Virus record (IMG/VR): IMGVR_UViG_3300034524_000048
Coordinates: 1-46,687 of that record
Source: a virus
Direction: 5' to 3' (one strand)
DNA: 46,687 nt
This document shows positions 13,916 to 23,465 of the stretch, piece after piece (within the stretch, counting starts at the first letter, position 1; the number at the start of each line of letters is the position of its first letter). Under the pieces are notes generated by a model. It searched no databases, was not told where the DNA came from, and worked only from the letters and a program-made list of their open reading frames with translations. Position numbers and translations under genes: made by a program.

Positions 13916-16900
13916 ACGCCCTCCGTTTCGCATCTATTTTTGCGTCAGCGATGACATCTAAGATCATGTTTTTAAATTCTGCATCTCTTGATTTTAATAT
14001 TGCTTCAAATTCATCTTTGTTGCTTACGCCTGTAAAATCGTATTGCGGCGAATAGTCAATTTTAATTTCAATGTCTCCTTGCGACGCGCCGAATGATAAA
14101 GCCTCAATACCCGAATCCGCTTGGATTCCATTTTGAGCATTTGTGAAATTTGGTGTTATCGCAAATGCATTTATCCCTGCATCTGCCTGATTTGACATTG
14201 CCGATTCAATTTCTGGCCGCATCTGCTCAGTCGAGAGTATGAATCCATCCCAAGTCATTTCGGCGCGATCCCACATGACGCGCGAAGGGCTGTGAATTTC
14301 AAGTTTTCTGTCAAATGCTCCGATGGCCGCATTTGCAATTTCTTCGTATGCCTCTTGCACTGCCGGCAACATGTCCTGAGCACCGTCTATAAACCCTTGC
14401 ACGGTGTTCCTGCCACTGTCAATCGCCTCGTCGTTTAAGTCCATTTCGTCAATTGTCGTTTCAAGTTTTTCCTGAAGCGCTTGCATGGACAAAGAAAATT
14501 CGGTTTCAAGGTTCGCGAGGCTCCCCGCTGTGGTTTCTTGCTGAAGCTGTAGGTCATGCCAATTTTCGACCATTTTTTTAAGGTCGTCATCACTGGCATT
14601 CGCCATCCCCGCAATTGCGTTTACGCTGTCCTCGCTACCATCTGCAAATGATGCGATCATGTCGCTCAAGCCTTGTATATCCGCGCTTCGATTTCCAAGT
14701 GCCGCAATGTTTTCATTGTAACTTTGCCAATATCCGATTTGACTCTCTAAATTTGCGTTTATAGATGACGCACTAGTTGCGACGATGTCGGCGGCATCAT
14801 CCCACAATTGATACTGCCCTGTTATGCTTGATTCCGCCGCATCATATGCCTCTGTGTACGACGTCGCAAGCAAATTCACTTCGTCTGTAACGCTTTTGAT
14901 TGCCTCTTTTAGATTTCCACCATTTTCAGCAGCTTCATCAACTTGTGCTTGATACTCTTTGAAGGCGCTTTCGAGTTCTGAAATCGCCGATTCATTTTCT
15001 CGATATGCTTCTGTGGTTTCCTCAAGCGCTTCGTTGTATATCCTTAATTGATCGCCTGCCTCTGCTGCAACTGTGATTTTTTCTCGCATTGACGCCGACG
15101 AATCATACGAATCTGCTTCAAGTGCATCCATGTATGCTTTATTCGCAATATCATACTGTTCTTGAGCTATTTTTGCGTTTTGTTCTGCTGCTTCTTTTGC
15201 AGATTTTAAGGCGTCTTGTTCGCCAATTCGATCGATATACTCGCTCCATTTTTGTTCGAGCGTCATTTGATCGGATTGTGCTTTTGCAACATCATAAAGA
15301 GAGTCTATAAATCCTTCGGATGCATTTACAACGTCATCATAAGATATTGCAAGTTCCGGTACCGACTCATTAAGCGCATCTATAATTCCAAGTATCGCCT
15401 GTTGATTTTCAGACGCACTTTGTGTTGTCGACGTTAATTCTTCAAGTTTTCCGATGAGCATCATCACATTTTTTTGCTCTGTATTAATTTTTTCAGAGCC
15501 ATCTTGGTGTGACGCTGTCATTTCATCGTAACTTTCCATTAGAGATTTGTGAGCTTCTTGATATTCCTCTAATGTCTGTTTGCTATTTTCGTACTCGTCC
15601 GTTAGGTCTTCAATTTCCCATCTAAGACGCATTGCTTCATACGAATTTTCCCCATATAAATCGGTAGCGCTTTGATATTCTTCATTGAGAGATTCAAGCT
15701 GTTCTTGCTGCTCCCTCGATGCTGCTGTTAATTCCCACGTTTCATCCAATTGTACTTTTGTTGTTTCTGCCATTGCAACTGCCGCCGCCGTAACTGCCGC
15801 AACCGCAACCGCCGCTCCCATAAACGATGCCGTCCCGGCGATCATAAGTGCCGACGCTTTTTTTGCAATATTTACCGCCGCTGTATACGCAACCACACCC
15901 GCCGTTGCTGTCCCAATAACCGCTGTAAATGCCGTTACCGCTTTTACGACCTCAGGATTGTTTTCCACAAATTCTGCAAGTTCGTTTGCTAAATCCGCTT
16001 CTAATCCATAAAGTTCGCGCAGCGCAGGTGTGTAGTTGTCACCAATCGCTATTTTAAGATTGTTATATGCATTTTCTTTAAGCTGCATTAAACTCGCCGT
16101 TGTTGCATATCTTTTTTCAGCTTCTTCGGTAAGCGCATTGTTTTCGATCCACGCTTCGTTTGCGACATCTAAAGTCTCAGTTAAACGATCTCCCGATTTT
16201 GCAAGCGACGTAATCATCGTCAGCATACGCGTTTCTGTTATTCCAAGATCACCTAAGATGCTATAGATGTCCTCGCCGCTTTCGTAAGCGCGATTTAACC
16301 CAACTATAAACGCATCTAGTCCTTGTGCCGCGTCATTACCCCAAGCCTCTGCAAACTCATCTGCCGACATATTTGCTACATCTGCCCAGTCCGCAAGGTC
16401 CTCTCCGGACGATACAGCAGAGTTGATGTCGGATATGAGTTTTGTCATCTGCGTCCCACCGTTTTGAGATGTGATCCCAAGTGACGTTACTGCCGCAGAT
16501 ATAGCCAAAATACTCGCTTCTGACATTCCTGAAATTGACCCTGCGGCTGCAATGGTTTGGCTCATTTCTGCAATATTGCGTTCCGTTGTCGAGAAGTTAT
16601 TCCCCAGATCGACAACTGTTGACCCCATATTGCTGTATTCCGACTGATCCATTTGTGTAATTGACGCCATTTGTGCAAATAGCGTCGCCGCTTCATCGGA
16701 TGCCATGTTTGTAGCGGTTCCCATCATCGCCATGACGTCGGTAAATTCCATCAATCCATCTTTAGCGATCCCAAGCTGTCCCGCTGTTTCTCCGATCAGC
16801 GCAATTTCAGTTGTCGTTTCTGGGATTACGGTCGATAACTCTTTAATTTCTTTCGACATTTGCGCAAATTCTTCACTGCTCAATTCAGTTGTCTTATCGA

Positions 16901-17522
16901 CTCCTGTCATTGCAGATTCAAATTCAATCGATGCGTCTGCCGTGTCGTAAAATGCATCTTTGATTTCGTCGAGCGCTTTAAGTATTCCAGCGGCAATAAT
17001 GGCTTCGTGCACCGCTCCCATTGCCGCAACAGATTGTTTTCCAAAAATTCCTGACGCCTCTGCGGCATCTTCTTGTTTTTGCTTTACCGCTTCGATCTTG
17101 TTCGCCAGCTCCGCGTTTTCTTTTGCCAAATCTCCGGTATTGACTCCTGCTTCTTTTAACGCTGAATCAAGCCTGTTCAGCTTTTCGGCTTGAGTCGATA
17201 GAGATGCATTCGTTTTGTCGATTTGAAGCTGTTTTGAAAGCAATTTGTTTTGAAGCGCGGCAGATGAATCTCCCGTCTCCACCATTTCGCGTTGCAAATT
17301 ATCGTACTGCTGTTTTAGCACATCTAATTTATTTTTCGTGCTCTCGATTGCTGCGTTTTGTTTTTGGTATGCAGAAATGTCCGACTGAACTTTTGACATC
17401 GCCTGTATTTCTTTTTGCATCGCCGCAACTGATCCCGTCGCACTTTTAAATGTGCTGTTATAGCTGCCGGATAATTCCGCTCCTAGCCTAAATAGCATTT
17501 CGTATTCTTTTCTACTTGCCAT
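13908..17522 (-). CDS. Tail tape measure protein
   Basis: The 1204-residue protein has an N-terminal coiled coil (about 20-150) and the TP901-type tape-measure core (about 190-480) with conserved ALIGETAGQLGI and ASITQMDQ. A hydrophobic pair of segments (about 535-595) and further long coiled coils follow. It sets tail length and should pass through the host membrane at injection. AAGGAGG precedes ATG 17522. It follows the frameshifted chaperone gene, as in P2 (gene T). Confidence 0.95.
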   Translation of the reverse strand: MASRKEYEMLFRLGAELSGSYNSTFKSATGSVAAMQKEIQAMSKVQSDISAYQKQNAAIESTKNKLDVLKQQYDNLQREMVETGDSSAALQNKLLSKQLQIDKTNASLSTQAEKLNRLDSALKEAGVNTGDLAKENAELANKIEAVKQKQEDAAEASGIFGKQSVAAMGAVHEAIIAAGILKALDEIKDAFYDTADASIEFESAMTGVDKTTELSSEEFAQMSKEIKELSTVIPETTTEIALIGETAGQLGIAKDGLMEFTDVMAMMGTATNMASDEAATLFAQMASITQMDQSEYSNMGSTVVDLGNNFSTTERNIAEMSQTIAAAGSISGMSEASILAISAAVTSLGITSQNGGTQMTKLISDINSAVSSGEDLADWADVANMSADEFAEAWGNDAAQGLDAFIVGLNRAYESGEDIYSILGDLGITETRMLTMITSLAKSGDRLTETLDVANEAWIENNALTEEAEKRYATTASLMQLKENAYNNLKIAIGDNYTPALRELYGLEADLANELAEFVENNPEVVKAVTAFTAVIGTATAGVVAYTAAVNIAKKASALMIAGTASFMGAAVAVAAVTAAAVAMAETTKVQLDETWELTAASREQQEQLESLNEEYQSATDLYGENSYEAMRLRWEIEDLTDEYENSKQTLEEYQEAHKSLMESYDEMTASHQDGSEKINTEQKNVMMLIGKLEELTSTTQSASENQQAILGIIDALNESVPELAISYDDVVNASEGFIDSLYDVAKAQSDQMTLEQKWSEYIDRIGEQDALKSAKEAAEQNAKIAQEQYDIANKAYMDALEADSYDSSASMREKITVAAEAGDQLRIYNEALEETTEAYRENESAISELESAFKEYQAQVDEAAENGGNLKEAIKSVTDEVNLLATSYTEAYDAAESSITGQYQLWDDAADIVATSASSINANLESQIGYWQSYNENIAALGNRSADIQGLSDMIASFADGSEDSVNAIAGMANASDDDLKKMVENWHDLQLQQETTAGSLANLETEFSLSMQALQEKLETTIDEMDLNDEAIDSGRNTVQGFIDGAQDMLPAVQEAYEEIANAAIGAFDRKLEIHSPSRVMWDRAEMTWDGFILSTEQMRPEIESAMSNQADAGINAFAITPNFTNAQNGIQADSGIEALSFGASQGDIEIKIDYSPQYDFTGVSNKDEFEAILKSRDAEFKNMILDVIADAKIDAKRRAYD

Positions 17523-17541
17523 CCGACAGCCTCCTTCAGCA

Positions 17542-17724
17542 TTACTTTCGCTTTCGCCTTTTCTCTGCTTCTTTAATAATTTCGTTACTTTCCGCTATCC
17601 ATTCTCTGAGTTCTTTCAAAGATACGGATAGCCAAAACGGCACAGGCGTATTGTTCACCTGTGCCAAAATAAGGCAGTTTCGCCTCGTCCATTTTCCGAT
17701 GCTGTCTACCGCTCCGATTTGAGC
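17542..17724 (-). CDS. Tail chaperone extension E' (reached by -1 frameshift)
   Basis: This frame has no start of its own but continues for 60 codons from the TTTTTTG slippery site to TAA at 17542. The encoded extension includes KWTRRNC, VNNTPVPFWL and KELREWIAE, resembling P2 E' and lambda T-type extensions, and ends in a Lys/Arg-rich tail. The fusion would be 187 residues (127 from E plus 60). It ends 20 bp before the tape-measure start. The frameshift product should load onto the tape measure during tail assembly. Confidence 0.85.
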   Translation of the reverse strand, partial: AQIGAVDSIGKWTRRNCLILAQVNNTPVPFWLSVSLKELREWIAESNEIIKEAEKRRKRK

Positions 17725-18104
17725 AAAAAAGAGCGCACTCTGCTCCTAATTTTATTGTGTTCGTAAATCGGCATCATCTCAAGTGCATCTGATCCGATTT
17801 TTTCAGTGCACGCTTTTGCCGCCATTCGAATCTGATACTCTCCTGAATATACCGATGCGATCATCATTTGCTTGCCAAGCTGTATCATTTCGTTTTCAAT
17901 TTCAAGTGCATCTCTTCCCGTCAAATCTTCGAAGTTAAAATGCAACGTTTTGTATTCTTTTCCGTTGTAGTTAAACGGCTTTTTGAATACATGTTCATAC
18001 GTGTACTTCGGATCTGGCTTCACAGGAATTAATTCGGTTTCGTCTGCCGCGATTTCGTCAATTTCTGTATCGTTCATTTCTGTTTCGATTGTAGTTTTAC
18101 TCAT
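17706..18104 (-). CDS. Tail assembly chaperone E
   Basis: The 132-residue protein has an acidic N-terminus and FNYNGKEYKTLHFNFEDLTGRDALEIE, typical of phage tail assembly chaperone E of contractile-tailed phages. It lies between the tube and the tape-measure genes. Near its 3' end the in-frame heptamer T-TTT-TTG permits a -1 shift into the E' frame. AAAGGAGA precedes the ATG. Confidence 0.9.
   Translation of the reverse strand: MSKTTIETEMNDTEIDEIAADETELIPVKPDPKYTYEHVFKKPFNYNGKEYKTLHFNFEDLTGRDALEIENEMIQLGKQMMIASVYSGEYQIRMAAKACTEKIGSDALEMMPIYEHNKIRSRVRSFLLKSER
17724..17730 (-). promoter_or_regulatory. Programmed -1 ribosomal frameshift site
   Basis: The minus strand reads T TTT TTG with the reading-frame phase X XXY YYZ (codons TCT TTT TTG). 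The same heptamer is used for P2 E+E'. A -1 slip opens a 60-codon frame, whereas the zero frame stops five codons later. Confidence 0.85.
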
Positions 18105-18162
18105 GATTTTCTCCTTTTCATTTCACAAAATTGCCCGAGGCGTTATGCCCCGGGCTGAGTCG

Positions 18163-18672
18163 TTACTTTCCAAGTGCCGTTTTAACTCCCGCGAGATAAT
18201 CAATCCCGTTTACGATGTGGATAAAGTTGATCGGATCAATTTCTCTTACTTTTTTCCCATCAATATACGTCGCCCAATACCTTACTGCGTATTCTCCTGA
18301 TCCGTCGCTTGGCGATGCCGGCGCAATTGATCCACCTGCATCTTTTTTAGGCACCACAACAAGGATATGCTTTACAGGTTTTATTACGATAGTCCCTGAT
18401 ACGGTTTCTTCTTCCTGCTGAGCAACGCGCAGATCAATTGTGTGCCTTCGCGGTTCAGATAGTCTCATTGATTGTTCTGTCATCGTTCTAAAATTGAGGG
18501 TCAACGACATTGTGTCAACGTGCCCCGCGATAACAGCTTCGACATTCCCTGCGATTCCAGCGCCTGCGATTGATTGAGTCAGCATTGTTACGTCCGGCAA
18601 TGTTGCTTTCGCCATTCCCATGTATTCTGTTCCATCTTCATAGACGGCAAAATTTATTACACTTTGATCCAT
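18163..18672 (-). CDS. Major tail tube protein (P2 FII-type)
   Basis: The 169-residue protein begins MDQSVINFAVYEDGTEYMG and continues with GIAGNVEAVIAGH and a TEQSMRLSEPRRHTIDLR segment, all characteristic of phage major tail tube proteins. It forms the inner tube inside the sheath. It is placed right after the sheath gene, with AGGGGGTGA before the ATG. Confidence 0.92.
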   Translation of the reverse strand: MDQSVINFAVYEDGTEYMGMAKATLPDVTMLTQSIAGAGIAGNVEAVIAGHVDTMSLTLNFRTMTEQSMRLSEPRRHTIDLRVAQQEEETVSGTIVIKPVKHILVVVPKKDAGGSIAPASPSDGSGEYAVRYWATYIDGKKVREIDPINFIHIVNGIDYLAGVKTALGK

Positions 18673-18687
18673 TATTTTTCACCCCCT

Positions 18688-20115
18688 CTATGCTGTAAGT
18701 GCCGCTGTTACATATTCAGAATCATATTCAAGCACAAAGTCAAATTCTTGTGCCGGTCCTGGTGGCGTCATGTAAATATGCACCTTAATGATTCCGGCCA
18801 TCAGATTTTCGATTGGATTTTCAGATTCTTTGTATTCCACGCGACCGCCAAGCAAATATCCAGCGCCAACAAGCCCATTCAGTCTGATGTTTTCTGTATC
18901 AACAATGCTGTCAATGAGGCGGCGTGTCATCGGCTTGTCGAGTTTTTCCCAAAATGTTTTTACTAGTGTATTTGATTCCCAGTCAAACATTCGTGAGATT
19001 GGTACAAAGTAATCTTTTACATCTGTATTTGCAGGATAGCATGCGGTATAATTTCCCCACGCGACCCAGCCTGACAAAAAGTTTAGCGCCGTCATAATCC
19101 CTGATGTGTTAAGTGCATTTGCCTGTGCAAGCGTTAAAGTCATCTCGCTACCATCTGCCAGTACCATCGAATCACATTGCAACGCTTTATTTGATGGGCT
19201 CTCGTATGGGCATCCGTTGTTCGACGCATCAACTTGTGCAATCAGTCCCGCGATTTGTGTCGACATGTTAAAGATATTACCGCCAAGTTTCAGCATCGGC
19301 CAACAAACGATTTGATTTTCATCCGTCAAATCGTTTGTCGCTTTGAGCGCTACTGCGTCGGTATACGTTGTTGCTCCCGTTGCCTCGCTCGAATCAATGT
19401 CAATGATTGCTTTCGCTTTAAAAATACCATTGATCCCCGCCGCTTTCGTTGCCATAATCGCTGCTACCGTTGTCGCTTTTGAATATCCAGGAGCCACAAT
19501 AATGTCTGGCACTGTTCCTACTGTTGTAAGACATTTTTCAATGTTTTCAAGACCAGCTGCAACGACTGAATCCGTCACAGAATCAGGTGTTACTTTGTTG
19601 TACGCGACATTTAGCGCCGTTGCACTGTAAACGTTTCCGTCAGAGAGCAATTCGATCACGAGATATTCGCCATCGTAATATGTTGTATAATCCGTATTTT
19701 TTACGTAGGCTTCTCCTGCCCCACCTTCTGCCTTGATGATTAGTGCCTCATCGTCAATTGCTTCAATTGGCAATTTGATTTTCACATCCGTCACCGCCAA
19801 ATCTGCTGCGGCAACTGCTTCTTTCATCGTTTCAAGATCGAGCATGTTGCAAAAGATTACCGGTTCGCATCCAAAAAGTTTAAAATGTGAATACATAAAT
19901 TCTGATAGATTGTAACTGCCCCAATCGTCTGAGTATCCAAGCGCTTCAACTGCTTCATCCCAGCTTGCGCAAAGCACTGGCGCTCCCGCCGCTTTTGCTG
20001 AATCTGCGCTCTGGATCGGCGCTGCTCCAATTACAAACGGAATACCAACCTCCGCCGTTACCGGCGTTGCTGTGCTTGTGGCTTGCTCATAAATATTAAT
20101 GCCATGACCCGCCAT
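18688..20115 (-). CDS. Contractile tail sheath protein
   Basis: The 475-residue protein begins MAGHGINIYEQATSTATPV and includes GIPFVIGAAP and a C-terminal RRLIDSIVDTENIRLNGLVGAG segment with GRVEY, typical of tail sheath proteins. Its presence shows that the tail is contractile. GAGGAGG precedes ATG 20115. Confidence 0.95.
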   Translation of the reverse strand: MAGHGINIYEQATSTATPVTAEVGIPFVIGAAPIQSADSAKAAGAPVLCASWDEAVEALGYSDDWGSYNLSEFMYSHFKLFGCEPVIFCNMLDLETMKEAVAAADLAVTDVKIKLPIEAIDDEALIIKAEGGAGEAYVKNTDYTTYYDGEYLVIELLSDGNVYSATALNVAYNKVTPDSVTDSVVAAGLENIEKCLTTVGTVPDIIVAPGYSKATTVAAIMATKAAGINGIFKAKAIIDIDSSEATGATTYTDAVALKATNDLTDENQIVCWPMLKLGGNIFNMSTQIAGLIAQVDASNNGCPYESPSNKALQCDSMVLADGSEMTLTLAQANALNTSGIMTALNFLSGWVAWGNYTACYPANTDVKDYFVPISRMFDWESNTLVKTFWEKLDKPMTRRLIDSIVDTENIRLNGLVGAGYLLGGRVEYKESENPIENLMAGIIKVHIYMTPPGPAQEFDFVLEYDSEYVTAALTA

Positions 20116-20130
20116 CTATTTACCTCCTCA

Positions 20131-20508
20131 TTATTTTCCAGAAATGAGCTTTTGATAATTTGCATAAAGCGCATTTCCTTGGGTTTTTACCTTGATTCGA
20201 TCTTGCGCAAGGTCTTTGTCTTGCACAATCAACAATTTGATTCTTGGATATTTTTTAATTGCCGATTTCAGCGGTTCGGCTTTAATTGCCTCGCTTTTTT
20301 CGCCTTTGAAAATAGCACCCGCCTGAACGACACCCCTGATCGTCGGACCCAAGTAAACACAAAATCCTTCGTTTGATTTTTCGGCAATTTTTGTTTCCCC
20401 TGATTGTTTTGCTTTTCGGTTTGTGGTTTCGCTTTTCTCAACATCTTCTTTTGATTCTTGAATGGTAGCTTCCACTTTTTCCGCTTCGGTCTCTTTTTTT
20501 ACAGCCAA
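20131..20508 (-). CDS. 125-residue basic protein before the sheath gene
   Basis: The start is a TTG (20508) with GAGGT six bases upstream; no ATG within the frame has an RBS. The N-terminal 55 residues are a charged low-complexity helix (Lys/Glu/Ser). The C-terminal half is a small domain (VYLGPTIRGVVQAGAIFKG...). Similar genes sit upstream of sheath genes in Firmicutes myoviruses. Its job is unknown, possibly head-tail adaptor. It overlaps the upstream tail-completion gene by 10 bp. Confidence 0.68.
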   Translation of the reverse strand: MAVKKETEAEKVEATIQESKEDVEKSETTNRKAKQSGETKIAEKSNEGFCVYLGPTIRGVVQAGAIFKGEKSEAIKAEPLKSAIKKYPRIKLLIVQDKDLAQDRIKVKTQGNALYANYQKLISGK

Positions 20509-20993
20509 CTTCGTACCTCTCTTTCTACAGATGGCAATTTCCACGTTGTAACCATTTCTCCTGCATAGTACGGCGCGGTATCGTCCGGGTAAATAATCGT
20601 CTCAACCCCCACTTTTAAATCGAGTTGAAATTGATTTGCAAGTATTGCCCTCCTGAGTAAATCAACTCTCAATCGTTCCATCAAATTGAGAAGCATCATC
20701 GCGCCATCTTCTTCACTGCTATCATTGTAAACAGTGAATATTGATCGTATTACTGCCGTCGACTCTGCATTTTGTCCTTCCACTTGCGCGTCTTTCCCTG
20801 TGATAATTTGATGGATGATGTAAGGGGCTTTCTTTTTTGCTGACGAACTGTCCGGCAGTCTCATTTTATAGACTTCTGCCGCTCTATATTGCTGCTCTGC
20901 GTCACCTTTTTGCATGGCCACTGGCATAATTAAATCTTCGGTCGCGCGTTCGGTTTCTTTTTTAAGTTCTTCGAGCAACACGATTCTTGTCAT
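20499..20993 (-). CDS. Tail terminator/completion protein (gpU-like)
   Basis: The 164-residue protein has a mixed alpha/beta layout with GDAEQQYRAAEVY, APYIIHQIITGKD and TIIYPDD...AGEMVTTWKLP, as in phage tail terminator proteins that cap the tail where it joins the head. Its position between minor tail protein Z and the sheath module fits. GGGGTGG precedes the ATG. Confidence 0.7.
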   Translation of the reverse strand: MTRIVLLEELKKETERATEDLIMPVAMQKGDAEQQYRAAEVYKMRLPDSSSAKKKAPYIIHQIITGKDAQVEGQNAESTAVIRSIFTVYNDSSEEDGAMMLLNLMERLRVDLLRRAILANQFQLDLKVGVETIIYPDDTAPYYAGEMVTTWKLPSVEREVRSWL

Positions 20994-20996
20994 ACA

Positions 20997-21590
20997 TCAA
21001 CCACCCCATCCATTGAGTAATCTTGTGATTTCATGCTCGATTCGCTTTTCGTATGTTTCTAGTGCCCTGCTTTCAATTTTCGTCCGCACAGCTTCATTTG
21101 AATACATCATCTGCGGTACTGACGGCCCATAAAGTTCTTCAATTGGAAGTCTTAATTCGTCGTACTCACGTTCAAAAATTCCGGTGTGTGTGTGCACTGA
21201 TGCGGTAAACGCATGATCTAATGCACCTTTGGCGCTACTACGCTTCACACGTGTCGTGATGCGCCCGTCTTTTCCTATTGAGGTATCAAATTTTATAAGC
21301 GGAATCACGTTTCCGCTATATCCAAAAGTTATTTCGATTTGACCGTCAGCATTTCGCTTTATTCTGTCGAAATTTTTCGTGTTTGACCTTACGTCACTTT
21401 GCGATAAGGTGTATTCCTCCGATATTGCTTTCGCTGCATACGCCCTTCCCGATGTTCCCGCTCTTTCCAGCGCGTTGCTAACAGCTACCCTTGCGCCTCC
21501 TTTTATTCCTGCCAACAATTTTTCAGCACGATTAAAACTTTCACTCGCAACGTCTATTGTGATTGCATTCCCGTTTGAGTTTTGCCTCAT
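20997..21590 (-). CDS. Prophage minor tail protein Z-like
   Basis: The 197-residue protein is basic, with an N-terminal helical part (FNRAEKLLAGIKGGARVAVSNALERAG) typical of lambda gpZ-like minor tail or neck proteins, and a charged C-terminal helix. It joins the head-tail completion genes. The start overlaps the previous stop (ATGA). Confidence 0.82.
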   Translation of the reverse strand: MRQNSNGNAITIDVASESFNRAEKLLAGIKGGARVAVSNALERAGTSGRAYAAKAISEEYTLSQSDVRSNTKNFDRIKRNADGQIEITFGYSGNVIPLIKFDTSIGKDGRITTRVKRSSAKGALDHAFTASVHTHTGIFEREYDELRLPIEELYGPSVPQMMYSNEAVRTKIESRALETYEKRIEHEITRLLNGWGG

Positions 21591-21940
21591 TCGTCCACCG
21601 CCTCGAGTTCTAAGCGCACCATTCCCATTTTACAAGTCGATGACGCGACATAAAAAAGGCGCATATAATCATCATCGCTGATTTTTATGCGCATCCCTTT
21701 TTCGGGTACAACATCCTTTAAATCTTCTTTTGAAAAATGTGCCACCGTCGTTACGAGATAAAGGCCTTTGACATGATCGGATACAGATTGTTTTCTGTCT
21801 TTTTCTTTAATCCCTGACATCACAATCGACACATCTTCATAAGTTGTTCCGTCATATTCAACAGTATGCAGTTCTGCCATTTCAGACGTATTTAAAAAAA
21901 CAGATTTGTTGTCCTCTTTCACCATGTCTTTGAAACTCAT
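21587..21940 (-). CDS. Head-tail joining protein (lambda FII-like position)
   Basis: The 117-residue protein is beta-rich, with a segment on DGTTYEDVSIVMSG and a C-terminal YVASSTCKMGMVRLELEAVDE, like ATP-binding-sugar-free head-tail connectors that follow the capsid gene in lambda-like heads. It is coupled to both neighbours by 4-bp overlaps. The family call rests mainly on position and length. Confidence 0.65.
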   Translation of the reverse strand: MSFKDMVKEDNKSVFLNTSEMAELHTVEYDGTTYEDVSIVMSGIKEKDRKQSVSDHVKGLYLVTTVAHFSKEDLKDVVPEKGMRIKISDDDYMRLFYVASSTCKMGMVRLELEAVDE

Positions 21941-22359
21941 TCGACAACATCCTCAGCCCCGAGCTCTGGTGGTTCCTCACCATCTTCTTCCGAAAAAAAT
22001 TCATCCAGCGCTGCGATCATGTCTTCTTTCTTCATCGTGTCTTTAACCTCGATTTCGAATTTTTCCATGATTTCTTTCAATTCGGTTTTTGTCGTTTTTT
22101 CGCTGTATTCAGGAATTTCAATTTCATCGTCTGTTTCTTTTTTGCTACCAGTTTCCACCTGCGCTTTTGTTGCGTCTAGCTGTTCGCCCTCAACAATTTC
22201 ATAGTCTGCGTCTTCAACAACTTCTACAGCAATTTTCTTCGAAATGAGTTTTTTGCCTTTTTCGTCATCAACTTCAAATGGTTCGTCATTCACAGTCTTG
22301 CGTTCGACATACTTTCCCGATTTGTGACCATATGTTCCGTTTATGATTTTAATTTTCAA
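21937..22359 (-). CDS. Head completion protein with HeH/LEM-like C-terminus
   Basis: The 140-residue protein has an N-terminal beta segment (IINGTYGHKSGKYVERK), a long acidic linker, and a C-terminal helix-extended-helix (TKTELKEIMEKF...KKEDMIAALDEFF). Such HeH motifs bind DNA in rho-like and phage proteins. It directly follows the capsid gene in place of lambda FI, which aids packaging. Function inferred. Confidence 0.6.
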   Translation of the reverse strand: MKIKIINGTYGHKSGKYVERKTVNDEPFEVDDEKGKKLISKKIAVEVVEDADYEIVEGEQLDATKAQVETGSKKETDDEIEIPEYSEKTTKTELKEIMEKFEIEVKDTMKKEDMIAALDEFFSEEDGEEPPELGAEDVVE

Positions 22360-22381
22360 CTCATTCTCCTTTCAGATTTAA

Positions 22382-23455
22382 TTAAAGGACTACATTTGGG
22401 GCGTACATCCATGGTGCTTTTTGGTTTGGCGCCGCAAGCGGTCTTGATCCAAGTCTCAATTTTCGCATGTCCGCCTCTCTAAGAGGGACATACTTCGGAA
22501 TTCTTTTTCCGGTGAAAGTATGAATTTGTTCGTCCGCTTCCATTTGGTCAATGTGTGCGTACATTAGCCTTCCACACCCCGGTGCTGTTACCATTGCGCT
22601 TTTTGCTGGGAAGTATCGCTGTGTTACGCCGCTTTCGTCAACGTACGTTTCTCGAACTGAAAATACATCGAGTTCAAAACCCGAAAAATTCAGTTTTCCA
22701 AGCCACGAAACACCCGGCGTTAAGTTTTTCGGCGCGATCGTTCCGTATTCCATTCGTCTGTTGTCGAGAAGCTTTTGCAACGTTTCATTTGACAGGATGA
22801 ATTTTCCCACGTCCGATCCTACTACGAGGTCTGTTGCTGGAAGCCCACGTTCTTCAAGAGATTCGCACATTGCTCCGACGTCTCCCATAAAATCACCCGC
22901 ATTATCCCATTCTGCCCCCACCGTATAGAGTGCTGGATTGCTTCCCGAAGTGTCGTAATAATAGACGTCTCTTGTTTGTCCGACGGTTTTGCTGTCCAAA
23001 TATTCGGTGATTGTACACCCATTGTTAATCATCGTCTGAGCGCACATCCATTCTTCTCGCCTTGTGATTCTCGCGTCGAGGTCTTTAAGGTCTTTTGTTT
23101 GCAGGGCTACCGCTCGTTCTTCTGCGGTTTTGTTCGCTAAAATCGCCTCTCCAAATCCTCGTTTTTTCAAATCGTCAATCGTCAATGCTCTTGACGGCAA
23201 AATGCTTGATGGCGCAATCTCATCCATTTCGTAACCGCCGCGTGCAATCGGAATATCACCGGCACGCGCAACTACAAATGGCGCCATTCTTCTGTCGCCT
23301 TCTTTGTATTCAATCAGCACTTTGTCTGCCGCGAAGATATCCAGACTGTCATCCGTCGGAAAATACCGATCTCTAAAAAAAGTCTGCACAGGCACAATTT
23401 CCATCATCATTCCAAGCATGTAATATGTGTCAAACACATTTAAGTTGTAAGCCAT
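22382..23455 (-). CDS. Major capsid protein (lambda gpE family)
   Basis: The 357-residue protein is recognisable as phage major capsid E: TFFRDRYFPTDDSLDIFAADKVLIEYKEGDRRMAPFV near the N-terminus and a RIPKYVPLREADMRKLRLGSRPL segment at the C-terminus. ATG 23455 with AAGGGGG upstream is chosen; an in-frame ATG 57 bases earlier lies in the decoration gene end. It assembles the HK97-fold shell with the gpD-like decoration protein. Confidence 0.95.
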   Translation of the reverse strand: MAYNLNVFDTYYMLGMMMEIVPVQTFFRDRYFPTDDSLDIFAADKVLIEYKEGDRRMAPFVVARAGDIPIARGGYEMDEIAPSSILPSRALTIDDLKKRGFGEAILANKTAEERAVALQTKDLKDLDARITRREEWMCAQTMINNGCTITEYLDSKTVGQTRDVYYYDTSGSNPALYTVGAEWDNAGDFMGDVGAMCESLEERGLPATDLVVGSDVGKFILSNETLQKLLDNRRMEYGTIAPKNLTPGVSWLGKLNFSGFELDVFSVRETYVDESGVTQRYFPAKSAMVTAPGCGRLMYAHIDQMEADEQIHTFTGKRIPKYVPLREADMRKLRLGSRPLAAPNQKAPWMYAPNVVL

Positions 23456-23465
23456 GTTTTCCCCC

